Assembly: GCF_900100365.1 (NCBI RefSeq)
Contig: NZ_FNKU01000001.1
Location: 1,984,001-2,048,000, forward strand
Source of the DNA: Pseudomonas cannabina
GTDB lineage: Bacteria; Pseudomonadota; Gammaproteobacteria; Pseudomonadales; Pseudomonadaceae
Direction: 5' to 3'
Length of the DNA: 64,000 nucleotides
Shown: positions 18,620 through 28,681 of the stretch, one piece after another
How the letters are laid out: every line of letters starts with the position of its first letter
How positions within the stretch are numbered: the first letter of the stretch is position 1
Notes under the pieces: model-generated
Told to the model about the DNA's origin: nothing
The model's database searches: none
What the model saw: the letters and a program-made list of their open reading frames with translations, nothing else
Position numbers and translations under genes: made by a program

Positions 18620-18787
18620 CAGGCTTCCTTGGCATAGAGACAAAGAACCAAGGTTGCCATGACTGTGGCGCAATCAACAACGGATATTGAACCAACCTTG
18701 GACCTGGCCGCTCACAGCTCGAAGGCTGCTGCTAATCTCGCGGCCTTGTGGTTTGAACAGGCAACGCACGTCACCCGAGGTTTGAAG

Positions 18788-19627
18788 ATGCTGGACAGCA
18801 CAACTCACCGTCAGCTCGAAACGCTTTGCAATGCAATGGCCGAAAAGTCGTTTCTGGTCGTGACCGGTGCGGGTATCAGCACCGCGTCAGGCATCCCGGA
18901 CTACCGTGACAAGGACGGCGTGCGGCGCGGCAAGCAGCCGATGATGTATCAGGAATTTCTCGGCAACCCGGCTGCGCGCCAGCGCTATTGGGCGCGGGCG
19001 ATGCTCGGCTGGCCGCGTATCCGCGCCGCGCAGCCCAACGCCGCGCACCGGGCACTGGCCGAGCTGCAAGGCAAAAGAGCCATTACCGGGTTGATCACCC
19101 AGAACGTTGACGCGCTGCACAGCCAGGCCGGCAGCCATGATGTGATCGAGCTGCATGGCAGCCTGCATCGGGTGTTGTGCCTTGGCTGCCAGCAACGCAG
19201 CGACCGGGCACTCATTCAAGAACGAATGATCGCTCAGAATCCGTATCTGGTCGGGGTGCACGCGTTGCAGGCACCCGACGGCGACACGCTGCTGGCCCCG
19301 GCCTTCGAAGCCGCCTTCAAGGTTCCCGAATGTCCGCACTGTGAAGGCGACAGGCTAAAACCGGACGTGGTGTTCTTCGGTGAAAACGTCGCCGCGCAAA
19401 CCGCTGCCAATGCGACATCAAGTGTCGCGCAGGCAGAAGGTCTCCTGGTGGTAGGCACTTCATTGATGGCCTGGTCAGCGTTCCGCCTGTGCAAAGCCAT
19501 GGTTGAACAGGGCAAGCCGGTCATTGCGATCAACCACGGCAAGACCCGCGCAGACGAGTTGCTGAGCATGAAGATCGAAGCGCCCTGCGAGCAGGTGTTG
19601 CCGTGGATTGCCGAGCACCGGGTCTAG
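18788..19627 (+). CDS. Sir2-family NAD-dependent protein deacylase
   Basis: A 279-residue sirtuin. It has the NAD-binding GAGISTASGIPDYR (residues 27-40), TQNVDALH, catalytic His in IELHGSL, and a zinc knuckle with C-x2-C pairs (CLGC and CPHC). It then has PDVVFFGENV and VGTSLMAW. The start at 18788 follows a GAGG site; the longer frame starting at 18659 lacks family similarity. Sirtuins remove acyl groups from lysines using NAD+. Its stop is two bases from the convergent polB stop. Confidence 0.9.
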   Translation: MLDSTTHRQLETLCNAMAEKSFLVVTGAGISTASGIPDYRDKDGVRRGKQPMMYQEFLGNPAARQRYWARAMLGWPRIRAAQPNAAHRALAELQGKRAITGLITQNVDALHSQAGSHDVIELHGSLHRVLCLGCQQRSDRALIQERMIAQNPYLVGVHALQAPDGDTLLAPAFEAAFKVPECPHCEGDRLKPDVVFFGENVAAQTAANATSSVAQAEGLLVVGTSLMAWSAFRLCKAMVEQGKPVIAINHGKTRADELLSMKIEAPCEQVLPWIAEHRV

Positions 19628-19629
19628 CG

Positions 19630-21993
19630 CTAGAAAAGCCCGAGCTGGCCACCGACCAGTTTGCTGAAGTCATCGTCCACGAAGGGCAGAATCGCGTCGG
19701 CCAGCGGCTGCAACTGGCGCGTCACGTAGTGATCGTAGTCGATCGGCGCGAGACGAATCTCCAGCGGTTCCGGCCCGGCGGTGGTCATCACGTAGCTGAT
19801 CCAGCCACCGCTCTGATACTGCTTCGGCCGCCCCTGCTGGTCGTTGTATTCGTCGGCCAGACGCGCTGCGCGAACATGCGGCGGGACGTTGCGCTGGTAG
19901 TCGTCGAGCTTGCGGCGCAGTCGCTTGCGGTAAATCAGCAAGTCATCCAGTTCGCCTGACAGCGTGCGCTGCACGTAGTCGCGCACATAGTCCTGGTACG
20001 GCTGGCGCTTGAAAATACGCAGATACAATTCCTGCTGGAAACGCTGAGCCAGTGGCGACCAGTCGGTGCGCACTGTTTCCAGACCTTTGTAGATCATTTC
20101 TTCGGTGCCGTCCGCGCGTGCGACCAGCCCGGCATAGCGCTTCTTGCTGCCCTCCTCGGCGCCGCGCACGGTCGGCATCAGAAAGCGTCGAAAGTGCGTT
20201 TCATATTGCAGTTCCAGCGCACTGTGCAGGCCATATTCATTATGCAAATGCTCACGCCACCACTGGTTGACCTGTTCCACCAGCGCCTTGCCGATGGTTG
20301 CTGCCTCTTGCTGCCCGTGCGGGCGGCCCAGCCAGACGAAGGTCGAGTCGGTGTCGCCGTAGATCACTGTATAACCCTGGGCCTCAATGAGGTCGCGAGT
20401 CTTGAGCATGATTTCATGCCCGCGCAGGGTGATCGACGATGCCAGCCGCGGATCGAAGAAACGGCAGCCGCTGGAACCCAGCACGCCGTAGAAGGCATTC
20501 ATGATGATTTTCAGGGCCTGAGACAGCGGCGCGTTGTGTTCGCGCTTGGCGGTTTCGCGTCCTTGCCAGACGCGCTCGACGATGGCTGGCAGGCTATGTC
20601 GCGTGCGGGAAAAACGCGCGCCGCGAAAACCCGGCACCGAGGCGCTGTCCTCAGGGTGACGCATGCCCTCGATCAGGCCCACCGGATCGATGAGAAACGT
20701 GCGGATGATCGACGGATACAAGCTTTTGTAGTCCAACACCAGCACCGATTCGTACAGCCCGGGTTGCGAATCCATGACGAAACCGCCGGGGCTGGCTTCC
20801 GGTAAGCGTTCGCCCAGATTAGGCGCGACGAAACCCTGACGATGCATCAGCGGAATGTACAGATGACAGAACGCAGCAACCGAGCCACCGCTGCGGTCAG
20901 CCGGCAAACCGGTCACTGTGGCGCGTTCCAGCAAGAAGGTCAGCAGCTCGGTCTTGGCGAAAATGCGCGTTACCAGTTCGCAGTCCTTGATGTTGTATCG
21001 TGCCAGCGCGGGCTTGTCCTCGGCGAACATGCGGTTGATTTCGTCCATGCGCTGGTAAGGCGTATCGATGGCCTTGCCTTCACCCAGAAGCGTTTGCGCC
21101 ACGTATTCCAGGCTGAATGAAGGGAAACTCCAGGTCGCGGAGCGTAATGCCTCGATACCGTCGATCACCAGTCGCCCGCTGATTTCGGCAAAAAAGTGAT
21201 TGTTACGGCTGCCATGTTCGCGCCAGCCCATAGCCTCTCCGCCGCGCCCGAGGCGCAGGGGCACCTGCAAACGCTGCGCATGCTCATGCAGCACACGCAG
21301 GTCGAACTGCACCACGTTCCAGCCGATGATCGCGTCCGGGTCATGCAGCGCCAGCCAGTCGTTCAGGCGCTCCAGCAACTGCGCGCGGGTGTCGCAATAA
21401 TCGAGCTGGAAATCCAGCGCCTCGTTGCCGCCGTTGGGCGGGCCGAGCATATAAACCTGACGCTGTCCGCAGCCTTCCAGCGCAATGGAATACAACTCGC
21501 CGCGCGCCGTGGTTTCAATGTCCAGCGAGACCAGTTTCAGGCCGGGCCGATAATCGGGGGCCGGCCTGATCTGCGCGTCACACAGCACACCCTCGGCATT
21601 CGGTGTGCCCGTGAACTGCACCGGGGCCGTGATGAAACGCTCCATCAGGTAACGCTCGGGCGGACGGATGTCTGCTTCGTAGACGTCGACATTACCTCGG
21701 CGCAGCAATTTTTCGATGTTCATCAATTGCCGATGCTGCTGGCAGTACACGCCCAGCACCGGACGATGGCGAAAGTCGCAGAGCTCCAGAGGGCGCAGCT
21801 CAACGCCACGTTCGCTGCGCAACAAGGCGCGGGCCCGCTCGCCCTGCTCGGCCGGAATGAAGGCCACCGAGGGCTGACAAGGCAGGCGGATGTGACGAGG
21901 CCCCTGGTCGGTGGCCAACCAGAAGTCGACCTCGGTCCCGGCGGGCGTATCTTGCCAGTGCCGACTCAGGATAAAGCCCTGCGGTAAATCCAA
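19630..21993 (-). CDS. polB: DNA polymerase II
   Basis: A 787-residue family B DNA polymerase, close to the 783 residues of E. coli Pol II. The exonuclease motif DIETT, polymerase motif A ([12 protein letters not shown]), motif B ([18 protein letters not shown]) and the catalytic [10 protein letters not shown] are all intact. It acts in replication restart and translesion synthesis with proofreading. No LexA box was found within about 60 bases upstream. Convergent with the sirtuin gene. Confidence 0.95.
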   Translation of the reverse strand: MDLPQGFILSRHWQDTPAGTEVDFWLATDQGPRHIRLPCQPSVAFIPAEQGERARALLRSERGVELRPLELCDFRHRPVLGVYCQQHRQLMNIEKLLRRGNVDVYEADIRPPERYLMERFITAPVQFTGTPNAEGVLCDAQIRPAPDYRPGLKLVSLDIETTARGELYSIALEGCGQRQVYMLGPPNGGNEALDFQLDYCDTRAQLLERLNDWLALHDPDAIIGWNVVQFDLRVLHEHAQRLQVPLRLGRGGEAMGWREHGSRNNHFFAEISGRLVIDGIEALRSATWSFPSFSLEYVAQTLLGEGKAIDTPYQRMDEINRMFAEDKPALARYNIKDCELVTRIFAKTELLTFLLERATVTGLPADRSGGSVAAFCHLYIPLMHRQGFVAPNLGERLPEASPGGFVMDSQPGLYESVLVLDYKSLYPSIIRTFLIDPVGLIEGMRHPEDSASVPGFRGARFSRTRHSLPAIVERVWQGRETAKREHNAPLSQALKIIMNAFYGVLGSSGCRFFDPRLASSITLRGHEIMLKTRDLIEAQGYTVIYGDTDSTFVWLGRPHGQQEAATIGKALVEQVNQWWREHLHNEYGLHSALELQYETHFRRFLMPTVRGAEEGSKKRYAGLVARADGTEEMIYKGLETVRTDWSPLAQRFQQELYLRIFKRQPYQDYVRDYVQRTLSGELDDLLIYRKRLRRKLDDYQRNVPPHVRAARLADEYNDQQGRPKQYQSGGWISYVMTTAGPEPLEIRLAPIDYDHYVTRQLQPLADAILPFVDDDFSKLVGGQLGLF

Positions 21994-22162
21994 CGCTGCA
22001 CCCTCGACGCTATTATCAAGGGGCTGATTCTACTTGGCCCAGAGGGTAAAGACGCGGTTGGCGGTCGATTTCAAGGCATATTCAACAGATGCTGACCATT
22101 GATTTCCGTCTATGCCGCTTATCCTGATTTAAATCTTGCTCGATTCCGCGCACTGCACGATT

Positions 22163-22190
22163 CTGTAGTGGCCATGAACATGCACTACAG
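22163..22190. promoter_or_regulatory. perfect inverted repeat upstream of the CBS gene
   Basis: CTGTAGTG and CACTACAG form 8-bp perfect arms separated by 12 bases, ending 30 bases before the CBS start. It could be a dimeric repressor operator or an mRNA hairpin. The regulator is unknown. Confidence 0.5.
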
Positions 22191-22219
22191 TCATTCAGGT
22201 CCTTATCCCGGAGAGCGTC

Positions 22220-22660
22220 ATGAAAACCGTTGCCCAGCTGCTGAAATTGAAGGACCTGCACAATCAGCAGGTGCACACCATCGGCCCGGATCAGATGGTG
22301 CTGGAGGCCCTCAGGCTGATGGCCGAGAAAAACATCGGCGCATTGCCCGTGGTCAACGACGGCGTGGTGGTCGGCGTGGTCAGTGAACGCGATTACGCGC
22401 GCAAGGTGGTGCTCAAGGGGCGCTCATCAGTGGGTACGCCGGTCAGCGAGATCATGAGCAGCAAGGTCATCACCGTTGATTCGCAACAAACCGTGGAGAC
22501 GTGCATGGGCATCATGACCGACAGCCACCTGCGTCACTTGCCCGTCGTGGAAAACGGGCAGTTGCTGGGCCTGCTGTCCATCGGCGACCTGGTAAAGGAA
22601 GCGATAGCCGAGCAGGCCAGCCTCATTCAGCAACTTGAACAGTACATTCGCGGCGAGTGA
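22220..22660 (+). CDS. tandem CBS-domain protein
   Basis: A 146-residue protein made almost wholly of two CBS domains (about residues 10-70 and 75-135, with the repeated GALPVVNDGVVVGVVSERD and RHLPVVENGQLLGLLSIGD). Such stand-alone pairs bind adenine nucleotides and act as energy or redox sensors. The start is preceded by CCGGAGAG. The partner is unknown. Confidence 0.9.
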   Translation: MKTVAQLLKLKDLHNQQVHTIGPDQMVLEALRLMAEKNIGALPVVNDGVVVGVVSERDYARKVVLKGRSSVGTPVSEIMSSKVITVDSQQTVETCMGIMTDSHLRHLPVVENGQLLGLLSIGDLVKEAIAEQASLIQQLEQYIRGE

Positions 22661-22681
22661 TCAACACGCTGCATGGACCAA

Positions 22682-22701
22682 GCGCGCGGTGAACCGCGCG
22701 C
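22682..22701. terminator. stem-loop between convergent genes
   Basis: GCGCGCGGT-GA-ACCGCGCGC is a perfect 9-bp stem with a 2-base gap, located between the CBS and DUF4174 stops. It has no T-run. Confidence 0.5.
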
Positions 22702-22712
22702 AACGGCATCAC

Positions 22713-23246
22713 TCAGTCATCCAGCGTCTTGCCGGGTGCCGCACCTTTGACTGGTTTGCCTGGCTTTTCGGCTGGCGCCGGCTTCGCTTCAGGCACTGGT
22801 GCGGGTGCAGCAGCTTCTTTTTCGCGCATCGGCATCTGATCGATCGTGGCAAAGATCTCTTTGGGGTCAATCGACTCTGACTTTTCGATCTTCTTCTCGC
22901 CGTCCTTGCCCACCACAATGACCCGGGTCTTCACCCCCGCCCCCAGCTTCAGCTCACGGATCAAGGCCATGGTCGACTGCGGGTCCAGCGCTTTGCCATC
23001 GCGCTCACCGATGGTATTGACCACCGTGTACAGCACCATGTTGCGCTGCACGAACGCCTCGCGGTTGGCAGGCTCTTCCAGCGCTTTCTTGAGACTGACC
23101 AGCGTGGGATCAAGCGTACTGGGAGCGATGATGATCAAGGGACGCGACTTGCCGCGCTCCTGTGCCAAAGGGCCGTCGCTGTCAGCAGCCAGCGCTGTAC
23201 CGGCAGCGACAAGCAGGGTGGCGAGGGTCAGGGACCGGATTAACAT
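22713..23246 (-). CDS. DUF4174 secreted protein
   Basis: A 177-residue exported protein with a signal peptide (MLIRSLTLATLLVAAGTALA, cleaved before ADSDG). A thioredoxin-like DUF4174 core (RPLIIIAPS, RELKLGAGVKTRVIVVGKDGEKK) covers about residues 30-125. The C-terminus is a low-complexity Ala/Pro/Lys tail. No catalytic Cys pair is present. The role is unknown. A GGAGCC ribosome site precedes the ATG. Confidence 0.82.
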   Translation of the reverse strand: MLIRSLTLATLLVAAGTALAADSDGPLAQERGKSRPLIIIAPSTLDPTLVSLKKALEEPANREAFVQRNMVLYTVVNTIGERDGKALDPQSTMALIRELKLGAGVKTRVIVVGKDGEKKIEKSESIDPKEIFATIDQMPMREKEAAAPAPVPEAKPAPAEKPGKPVKGAAPGKTLDD

Positions 23247-23368
23247 GGTGGGCTCCTTTCAAATCCATTGGGTAGCCATCGCGCAGACACACGCGATGCT
23301 TGTCTCTTCTACCGCATATGGGTCGTTGCGGTACAGCCCGGCGTAGTCCTTTTCCTAAATCCGTTTCA

Positions 23369-24571
23369 TCAGGCCATACGCTTGAGCGACCGCTGGCCGA
23401 CACTGTCGAACGTTGCCGCCAGCCGCTGAACGACCTGCTCCACCTCGGCGGCCTCCAGCACCAATGGCGGCAGCAGGCGAATGACCTTGCTGCGCGTCAC
23501 GTTGATCAACAAGCCGTGCTGCTCGGCGGCAATCCGGGTCAGGTCAGGAATGACGTGCTGCAACTCGATACCGATCATCAGCCCCTGCCCCCGAATCTCT
23601 TGAACGCAAGGGTGATCGCCGAGCACGTCGCGCAGCCGGTCGAGCAGATGCTGCCCTTGCACGCGGGCATTTTCCACCAGCCCCTGCTGCTCGATGATGT
23701 CGATCACCGTGCACCCCACCCGACAGGCCAGCGGGTTACCGCCGAACGTGCTGCCGTGACTGCCGGGCGTGAACAGACCGGCCGCCTTGCCCCGCGCCAG
23801 GCAGGCACCGATCGGCACGCCATTGCCCAGGCCTTTGGCGAGGGTCATGACGTCCGGCACAATGCCTTCATGTTGAAAGGCAAACCACTTGCCGGTACGC
23901 CCCATGCCGGTCTGGATTTCGTCGAGCATCAGCAGCCAGTCGCGCCGCGTGCAGCGTTCCCTCAACGCTTTGAGATACCCGGCAGGTGCCAGTTGAGCGC
24001 CGCCCTCGCCCTGAATCGGCTCGACCAGTACCGATGCGATACGATGTCCGTGGGTGGCGCAAACCTTATCGAACGCCGTCAGATCGCCAAAGGGCACTTT
24101 GATGTAATCCCCCGGCAACTGACTGAACCCCAGACGCACCGCCGGCCCGTCGCTGGCTGACAGCGTGCCCAGCGTACGACCGTGAAAGGCGTTCTCCATT
24201 ACCACGACCAAGGGCTGCTCGATGTACTTGTGCCAGCCATGCAGGCGCGCCAGCTTGAGTGCGGTTTCGTTGGCCTCGGCACCGGAGTTGTTGAAAAACA
24301 CTCGATCAAGCCCTGACAGGGCATTCAGCTTCTGCGCCAGACGCTGCTGCCAGTCAATGCTGTACAGGTTGGACGTGTGCAGCAACAGGCCCGCCTGCTC
24401 GCGAATCGCCTCGACCAGCACGGGGTGCGAGTGCCCTACCCCGGTCACCGCCACACCGGCCACCGCATCCAGGTACTCGCGCCCGTCCTGATCCCACAGT
24501 TGGGTGCCCAATCCATGAGTGAAACTCAACGCGAGCGGTTGGTAGGTGGTCATCAGGCAGGTGGCGGTCAT
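23369..24571 (-). CDS. acetylornithine-type class III aminotransferase
   Basis: A 400-residue PLP enzyme of the acetylornithine/succinylornithine/ornithine group. It shows [31 protein letters not shown], the PLP-contacting Asp in [15 protein letters not shown] and the Schiff-base Lys in [13 protein letters not shown], then [15 protein letters not shown]. The start at 24571 follows AAGGAG. Acetylornithine aminotransferase (ArgD) activity is likely, but paralogues act on other omega-amino substrates. It is divergent from a LysR regulator, which probably controls it. Confidence 0.85.
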   Translation of the reverse strand: MTATCLMTTYQPLALSFTHGLGTQLWDQDGREYLDAVAGVAVTGVGHSHPVLVEAIREQAGLLLHTSNLYSIDWQQRLAQKLNALSGLDRVFFNNSGAEANETALKLARLHGWHKYIEQPLVVVMENAFHGRTLGTLSASDGPAVRLGFSQLPGDYIKVPFGDLTAFDKVCATHGHRIASVLVEPIQGEGGAQLAPAGYLKALRERCTRRDWLLMLDEIQTGMGRTGKWFAFQHEGIVPDVMTLAKGLGNGVPIGACLARGKAAGLFTPGSHGSTFGGNPLACRVGCTVIDIIEQQGLVENARVQGQHLLDRLRDVLGDHPCVQEIRGQGLMIGIELQHVIPDLTRIAAEQHGLLINVTRSKVIRLLPPLVLEAAEVEQVVQRLAATFDSVGQRSLKRMA

Positions 24572-24622
24572 GACGTGAAGCTCCTTGGGTATGTTTCGAT
24601 TTTTTGCAGTATCGTTAACCAC

Positions 24623-24639
24623 CTGTTCTGGATAAACAG
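24623..24639. promoter_or_regulatory. putative LysR-type operator
   Basis: CTGTT-N7-AACAG, a perfect 5-bp inverted repeat that includes the T-N11-A signature of LysR sites. It lies centrally in the 104-base divergent gap, 37 bases from the LysR start and 52 from the aminotransferase start. Confidence 0.55.
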
Positions 24640-24675
24640 CGAAATACTTCAATCATTTTAAAGCAAGGATTGATA

Positions 24676-25581
24676 ATGGATTTATTTCAGGCGATGCGGG
24701 TGTATGTAAAGGTCGTCGAAGCGGGCAGCCTGACCGGCGCGGCCCAGGCGTGTTCGATTTCTACCACCATGGTCGGCAATCACCTGCGCGCACTGGAACA
24801 GCGCCTGGGCGTCAGCCTGCTGCAGCGCACCACTCGCCGCCAGCGTCTGACGGAGTTTGGCACCGCGTATTATCAGCGCTGCCTGGAAGTACTCGGGCTG
24901 GTGGCCGAGTCCGAGCAACTGGCCGAGCAGGCGCAGGGCGACCCGACCGGTACTCTGCGCATGACTGCACCGCTGACGTTTGGTTCGGAATTGCTGGCCC
25001 CTGCCCTGGTCGAGTTCTCGCGGCGCTTTCCCGAGGTCAAACTCGATCTGGTGCTGACCAATCAGCGTCTGGACATGATCGACAATGGTTTTGACGTCGC
25101 CATTCGCCTGGGTAACATCGCGCAATCATCGCCATTGATCGCCCGCCCCCTGCAGGACTACACACTGACCATATGCGCTGCACCAGACTACCTTGCTCGT
25201 CATGGTGCACCCGTCCGCCCCGAAGACCTTCGCTCGCACAATTGCCTGGCGTTCGCCTACCCGGCAGGCGATGAGTGGCGCACCGCTGGCACCCAGTGGC
25301 GTATGACCGGGCCTGAAGGCGAAGTGCTGGTGGATATAGACGGCTCGATGGTGGCCAACACGTCAGCGGGGCTGTATCAGGCGGCCCGTGCCGGACTGGG
25401 CGTGGTGATGCTTCCAGATGCACTGGTCCAGCGAGACTTGCAGGAGGGCCGACTGGTCGCGCTGCTGCCGGGCTATCATCTGCCCAGACGGCCGATGAAC
25501 CTGCTGTACGTGCAGGACCGTTATCGGCTGCCCAAACTGAGAAGTTTTGTGGAGTTTGCGCTGGGGCTTTGGGGGCGATAA
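24676..25581 (+). CDS. LysR-family transcriptional regulator
   Basis: A 301-residue LTTR. The N-terminal winged helix (DLFQAMRVYVKVVEAGSLTGAAQ, LEQRLGVSLLQRTTRRQRLTEFG) is followed by a CrgA-type effector domain (GTLRMTAPLTFGSELLAPAL, NGFDVAIRLGNI). The ATG at 24676 follows AAGGA. The divergent aminotransferase gene is the likely target through the CTGTT/AACAG site. Confidence 0.92.
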   Translation: MDLFQAMRVYVKVVEAGSLTGAAQACSISTTMVGNHLRALEQRLGVSLLQRTTRRQRLTEFGTAYYQRCLEVLGLVAESEQLAEQAQGDPTGTLRMTAPLTFGSELLAPALVEFSRRFPEVKLDLVLTNQRLDMIDNGFDVAIRLGNIAQSSPLIARPLQDYTLTICAAPDYLARHGAPVRPEDLRSHNCLAFAYPAGDEWRTAGTQWRMTGPEGEVLVDIDGSMVANTSAGLYQAARAGLGVVMLPDALVQRDLQEGRLVALLPGYHLPRRPMNLLYVQDRYRLPKLRSFVEFALGLWGR

Positions 25582-25612
25582 CGGCTGGCGAGGGCTAAAC
25601 GCAATGTTGCAG

Positions 25613-25640
25613 CCGGTGCGAGGCATTGCGCCCGCACCGG
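25613..25640. terminator. stem-loop between convergent lysR and chemoreceptor genes
   Basis: CCGGTGCG and CGCACCGG form an 8-bp stem around a 12-base loop. It is followed by no strong T-run; likely a bidirectional terminator. Confidence 0.5.
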
Positions 25641-25658
25641 ATGTTTCAGGTTGAATAC

Positions 25659-27560
25659 TCAGACCTTGAAGCGGCTGACCATGTTCTGCAAATGAACCCC
25701 CAGACGGGCAAGTTCGACGCTCGACGCGGCGGTCTGCTCACTCGCCGACGCGGTCTGCTCGGAAATATCCCGGACATTCAGCACACTACGGTTGATCTCC
25801 TCGGCCACCGCACTCTGCTCTTCTGCTGCCGCAGCGATCTGATGGTTCATCGTCTCGATGGTCGAGATTGCCTGGGTGATGTTGCCGATGGAGACACCCG
25901 CGTTGCGCGTCAGCTCGACACTGTTGGTGGTCAGGGCCTGACTGTTGTCGAGGATGGTCGCCACTTGCGTGGTACGGCTGTGCAGCCCGCTGATCAGCGC
26001 TGCAATTTCCTCGGTCGAGGTTTGCGTACGCTGGGCCAGGCTTCGCACTTCGTCAGCAACGACGGCGAAGCCACGTCCGGCCTCGCCTGCGCGTGCGGCT
26101 TCGATGGCGGCATTGAGCGCCAGCAGATTGGTCTGTTCGGCAACGGCCTTGATCACATCAAGCACGCCACCGATCTTGTTGCTCTCGGTCTTGAGATCAT
26201 CCATCGCCGATTTGGAGAGCTGAACTTCAGTGGCCAGCTTTTCAATCTGAGTAACGGCTCTCGACACCACGCCATCACCTTCCCGCGCTTCTTTCGACGC
26301 GTTGACCGCCGCATGAGAGGCCTGCTCTGCATTTCTCGCCACTTCCTGAACGGTTGCGGACATCTCGTGCATGGCCGTCGCGACCTGGTCCGTCTCGCTT
26401 TTCTGACTGTTCACCCCGGCACTGGTCTGTTCGGTAACGGCCGACAACTGTTCGGCAGCGCTGGCGATCTGCGTCACGCCATCGCGCAGGCCGCCGATCA
26501 GCTCGCGCAAATTGGTGGTCATGCGCAACATGCTGCCTTGCAACCTTCCCAACTCATCCTTGCGCGTCACGGCGGCGTTATGCGTCAAATCACCATCGGC
26601 CACGCGCTCAGCCAGTTTCAATGTTTCAAGCAACGGCCCGACGATCAGGCGGGTGATGATCCACGCTGCGAGGAAACTCACTACCAGCGCTGCAACCAGC
26701 CACATCGCAAGCATGGTCTTGGCCTGACCCACATCTTCGATTCTCAGCTTGACCTGATTGGCGGAAAGCTGGTCAGCGGACGTGAACAGGATATTGATGT
26801 CTTTATCGATGCCAGCCTGAGCCAGCTCGATCCTGGCCTGCGCAGCGGTGAACTCGTTCAGGGTGCTCTGATAGCGGATCAACGAGTCTTCAAGGCTCTT
26901 GGTAATCGCGGACTGGCTGTCGAAGCCAGGCAGATTTTTAACGTAGGCAATAACCGTGTTCATGGAGGCTTCTGCTGGCGCCTTGTTCTCGGCTTTCAGC
27001 GAATAGGTGTAGCCGCGCAGATCGAAGCGCATTTTCTGGAACAACACCATCGCCTGAGTGATGGCATCACGATCCTGAGCATTGCCATTTTCCGATCGCG
27101 CGTACGCATTCAGCGTTTTCAATGCCTCAGCGCCGGCATCGGCATACTGGCCGAACACGCCACGGGTCGCTTCGCGGGCGGCTGTAGCCTGTATCACGTT
27201 CTCGTACTGGATGCGATAATCTTTCAGCGCGTCGGAGGACGCATTCACCAACGGTATGTTCAGCGGAGAGTCGAACACTTCCTGCGCGTACTTGACGTGG
27301 TCTTCCAGCGCCTCAAGTGTTTTCTTCCATTTGGCGGCTCGATCGGCATCGTAGTTGATGATGTAGGCAAGCCGCGCTATTCGCACATCACGGGTCAGCG
27401 TGCTCATCTTGCCGATGTCGGCAATCCGTTCGCTTCGCTCACTCAGCGAGGTGATACCGGCCCAGCCCGTGAAGGCAATCAGCACCGTCAGCACGATGAC
27501 CAGAGCAAACCCCAGCGCTAGCTTGGACCTGACAGAAATATTGCTCAGAGTGTTTTTCAA
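25659..27560 (-). CDS. methyl-accepting chemotaxis protein with a large helical sensor domain
   Basis: A 633-residue chemoreceptor. TM1 is at residues 12-33. A helical periplasmic domain of about 255 residues follows, of the size and all-alpha character of HBM (McpS-type) sensors. TM2 is near 288-312, then HAMP, then the signalling domain with the conserved hairpin [34 protein letters not shown]. There is no C-terminal CheR-docking pentapeptide. HBM receptors typically sense organic acids; the ligand here is unknown. Confidence 0.93.
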   Translation of the reverse strand: MKNTLSNISVRSKLALGFALVIVLTVLIAFTGWAGITSLSERSERIADIGKMSTLTRDVRIARLAYIINYDADRAAKWKKTLEALEDHVKYAQEVFDSPLNIPLVNASSDALKDYRIQYENVIQATAAREATRGVFGQYADAGAEALKTLNAYARSENGNAQDRDAITQAMVLFQKMRFDLRGYTYSLKAENKAPAEASMNTVIAYVKNLPGFDSQSAITKSLEDSLIRYQSTLNEFTAAQARIELAQAGIDKDINILFTSADQLSANQVKLRIEDVGQAKTMLAMWLVAALVVSFLAAWIITRLIVGPLLETLKLAERVADGDLTHNAAVTRKDELGRLQGSMLRMTTNLRELIGGLRDGVTQIASAAEQLSAVTEQTSAGVNSQKSETDQVATAMHEMSATVQEVARNAEQASHAAVNASKEAREGDGVVSRAVTQIEKLATEVQLSKSAMDDLKTESNKIGGVLDVIKAVAEQTNLLALNAAIEAARAGEAGRGFAVVADEVRSLAQRTQTSTEEIAALISGLHSRTTQVATILDNSQALTTNSVELTRNAGVSIGNITQAISTIETMNHQIAAAAEEQSAVAEEINRSVLNVRDISEQTASASEQTAASSVELARLGVHLQNMVSRFKV

Positions 27561-27779
27561 CGTGGGTCGCTCTTGTTAAGTCATCGGGTGAATAAACGCG
27601 GCTGATCCTTGCCATCCATACAACAAACAGATGTCGGCAGCGCGGCGGTAAACTTTAAAGTTGGCGTCAATAATTCTTGCTCACAAATAATTCGCGAGTT
27701 GCTCTGATGCATATGGCTTTTTCAACCGGGTCAGTTAGCATGCAACGCTGCGTGCACATTAAGTATTCCGGAGAATTGC
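27561..27779. other. intergenic region between chemoreceptor and GAF protein
   Basis: 219 bases between divergent genes. I see AT-rich promoter-like stretches but no clear operator, terminator or short ORF. Confidence 0.5.
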
Positions 27780-28295
27780 ATGAGTTTGGAATTGACGGCT
27801 TCAAGGGGTGGCCTGACCACTGAGGAGCGCTCTGCAATTGCCGAGATCGAAGCCACAACCAACGTGCTGCGACTCGTCACTCGCCTGACAGGCATGCGCT
27901 TCGCTGGCATCGCGAAGTTTACCGATTCGGACTGGATAGCCTGCTCGGTCTATGACCCGAATGACCTTGGCATCGACGACGGTGACGTGTTCGCACTGGA
28001 AACCACCCTGTGCAGCGAGTTCTGCGTCAATCCCCAGGCACTGTTCGTGCCGCAGATCAGCCAGAACGGCAGATACGCAAGTCTTCCAGTTGTAAAAAGG
28101 TATGCCATCGAGAGTTACGCGGGCGTGCCGATCTTTCTTCCGGACGGGCAACTGTATGGCGCGCTATGCGCCCTGGATTCACGCACAACGCTGTTTGACG
28201 ACCCCGATCTGGCCGAAACGCTAACCCTGTTTGCGCGACTGATCGGCTGTATTTTCTTCGCCAATATTGCCGAACCCGGCCCTCACGGCCGTTGA
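27780..28295 (+). CDS. stand-alone GAF-domain protein
   Basis: A 171-residue protein consisting of a single GAF domain (about residues 25-165) with the family strings FAGIAKFTDSDWIACSVYDP and SYAGVPIFLPDGQLYGALCALD. Such proteins bind small ligands or act with kinases or cyclases that are not encoded nearby. Cys residues in the middle (TTLCSEFCVNP) might be redox sensitive. The start follows CCGGAGA. Confidence 0.85.
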   Translation: MSLELTASRGGLTTEERSAIAEIEATTNVLRLVTRLTGMRFAGIAKFTDSDWIACSVYDPNDLGIDDGDVFALETTLCSEFCVNPQALFVPQISQNGRYASLPVVKRYAIESYAGVPIFLPDGQLYGALCALDSRTTLFDDPDLAETLTLFARLIGCIFFANIAEPGPHGR

Positions 28296-28323
28296 CTGAC
28301 CGCTGAGCGCAGCTTGCATCCGG

Positions 28324-28575
28324 TCAGAGCGGGTTCGGCTGCTCTATAGCCGCGTACATGTGCACGGGTTCGAGCATTGCGCTGCTGAACTGGCTGTCAT
28401 CGAGTGGCGGCGAGTGCCGGGGCAAAATCTGTCTGGATGAGTTTTCCCGGTGCGCGGGAGTGTCCAGCGTCAGATCAATCCCGAAATGAGGAAATGGCTC
28501 TTGGGCCACCCAGCCTCCGGCAGCCAGAACCAACAATAAAAACACACCCGCAATAGGCTCTTTAGGTCCGCACAT
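28324..28575 (-). CDS. small single-span hypothetical protein
   Basis: An 83-residue product with a hydrophobic N-terminus (MCGPKEPIAGVFLLLVLAAGGWVA) and a polar remainder without recognisable domain. The start at 28575 has a GGAGATG site. It sits between the GAF and dioxygenase genes. Function unknown. Confidence 0.45.
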   Translation of the reverse strand: MCGPKEPIAGVFLLLVLAAGGWVAQEPFPHFGIDLTLDTPAHRENSSRQILPRHSPPLDDSQFSSAMLEPVHMYAAIEQPNPL

Positions 28576-28647
28576 GACTGCATCTCCTGTCCGGTAAACG
28601 ATTCGTTTCAAAATGAGCGGCTCAGTATGGACGCCGGGAAGTCGCTC

Positions 28648-28671
28648 GCATGTCGCATGTCGCATGTCGCA
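28648..28671. repeat. three tandem copies of GCATGTC
   Basis: GCATGTC occurs three times in a row, then GCA, just beyond the dioxygenase stop. It is a minor 7-bp tandem array that could vary in length between strains. Confidence 0.6.
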
Positions 28672-28681
28672 GGCCGACGGG

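Noticed and set aside
21994..22060. LexA box for DNA polymerase II
   Set aside because: The nearest CTG...CAG pair has a 13-base spacer, not 10.
25626..27521. A 631-codon open frame on the plus strand opposite the chemoreceptor
   Set aside because: Composition is that of an antisense shadow; the minus-strand chemoreceptor has complete conserved domains.
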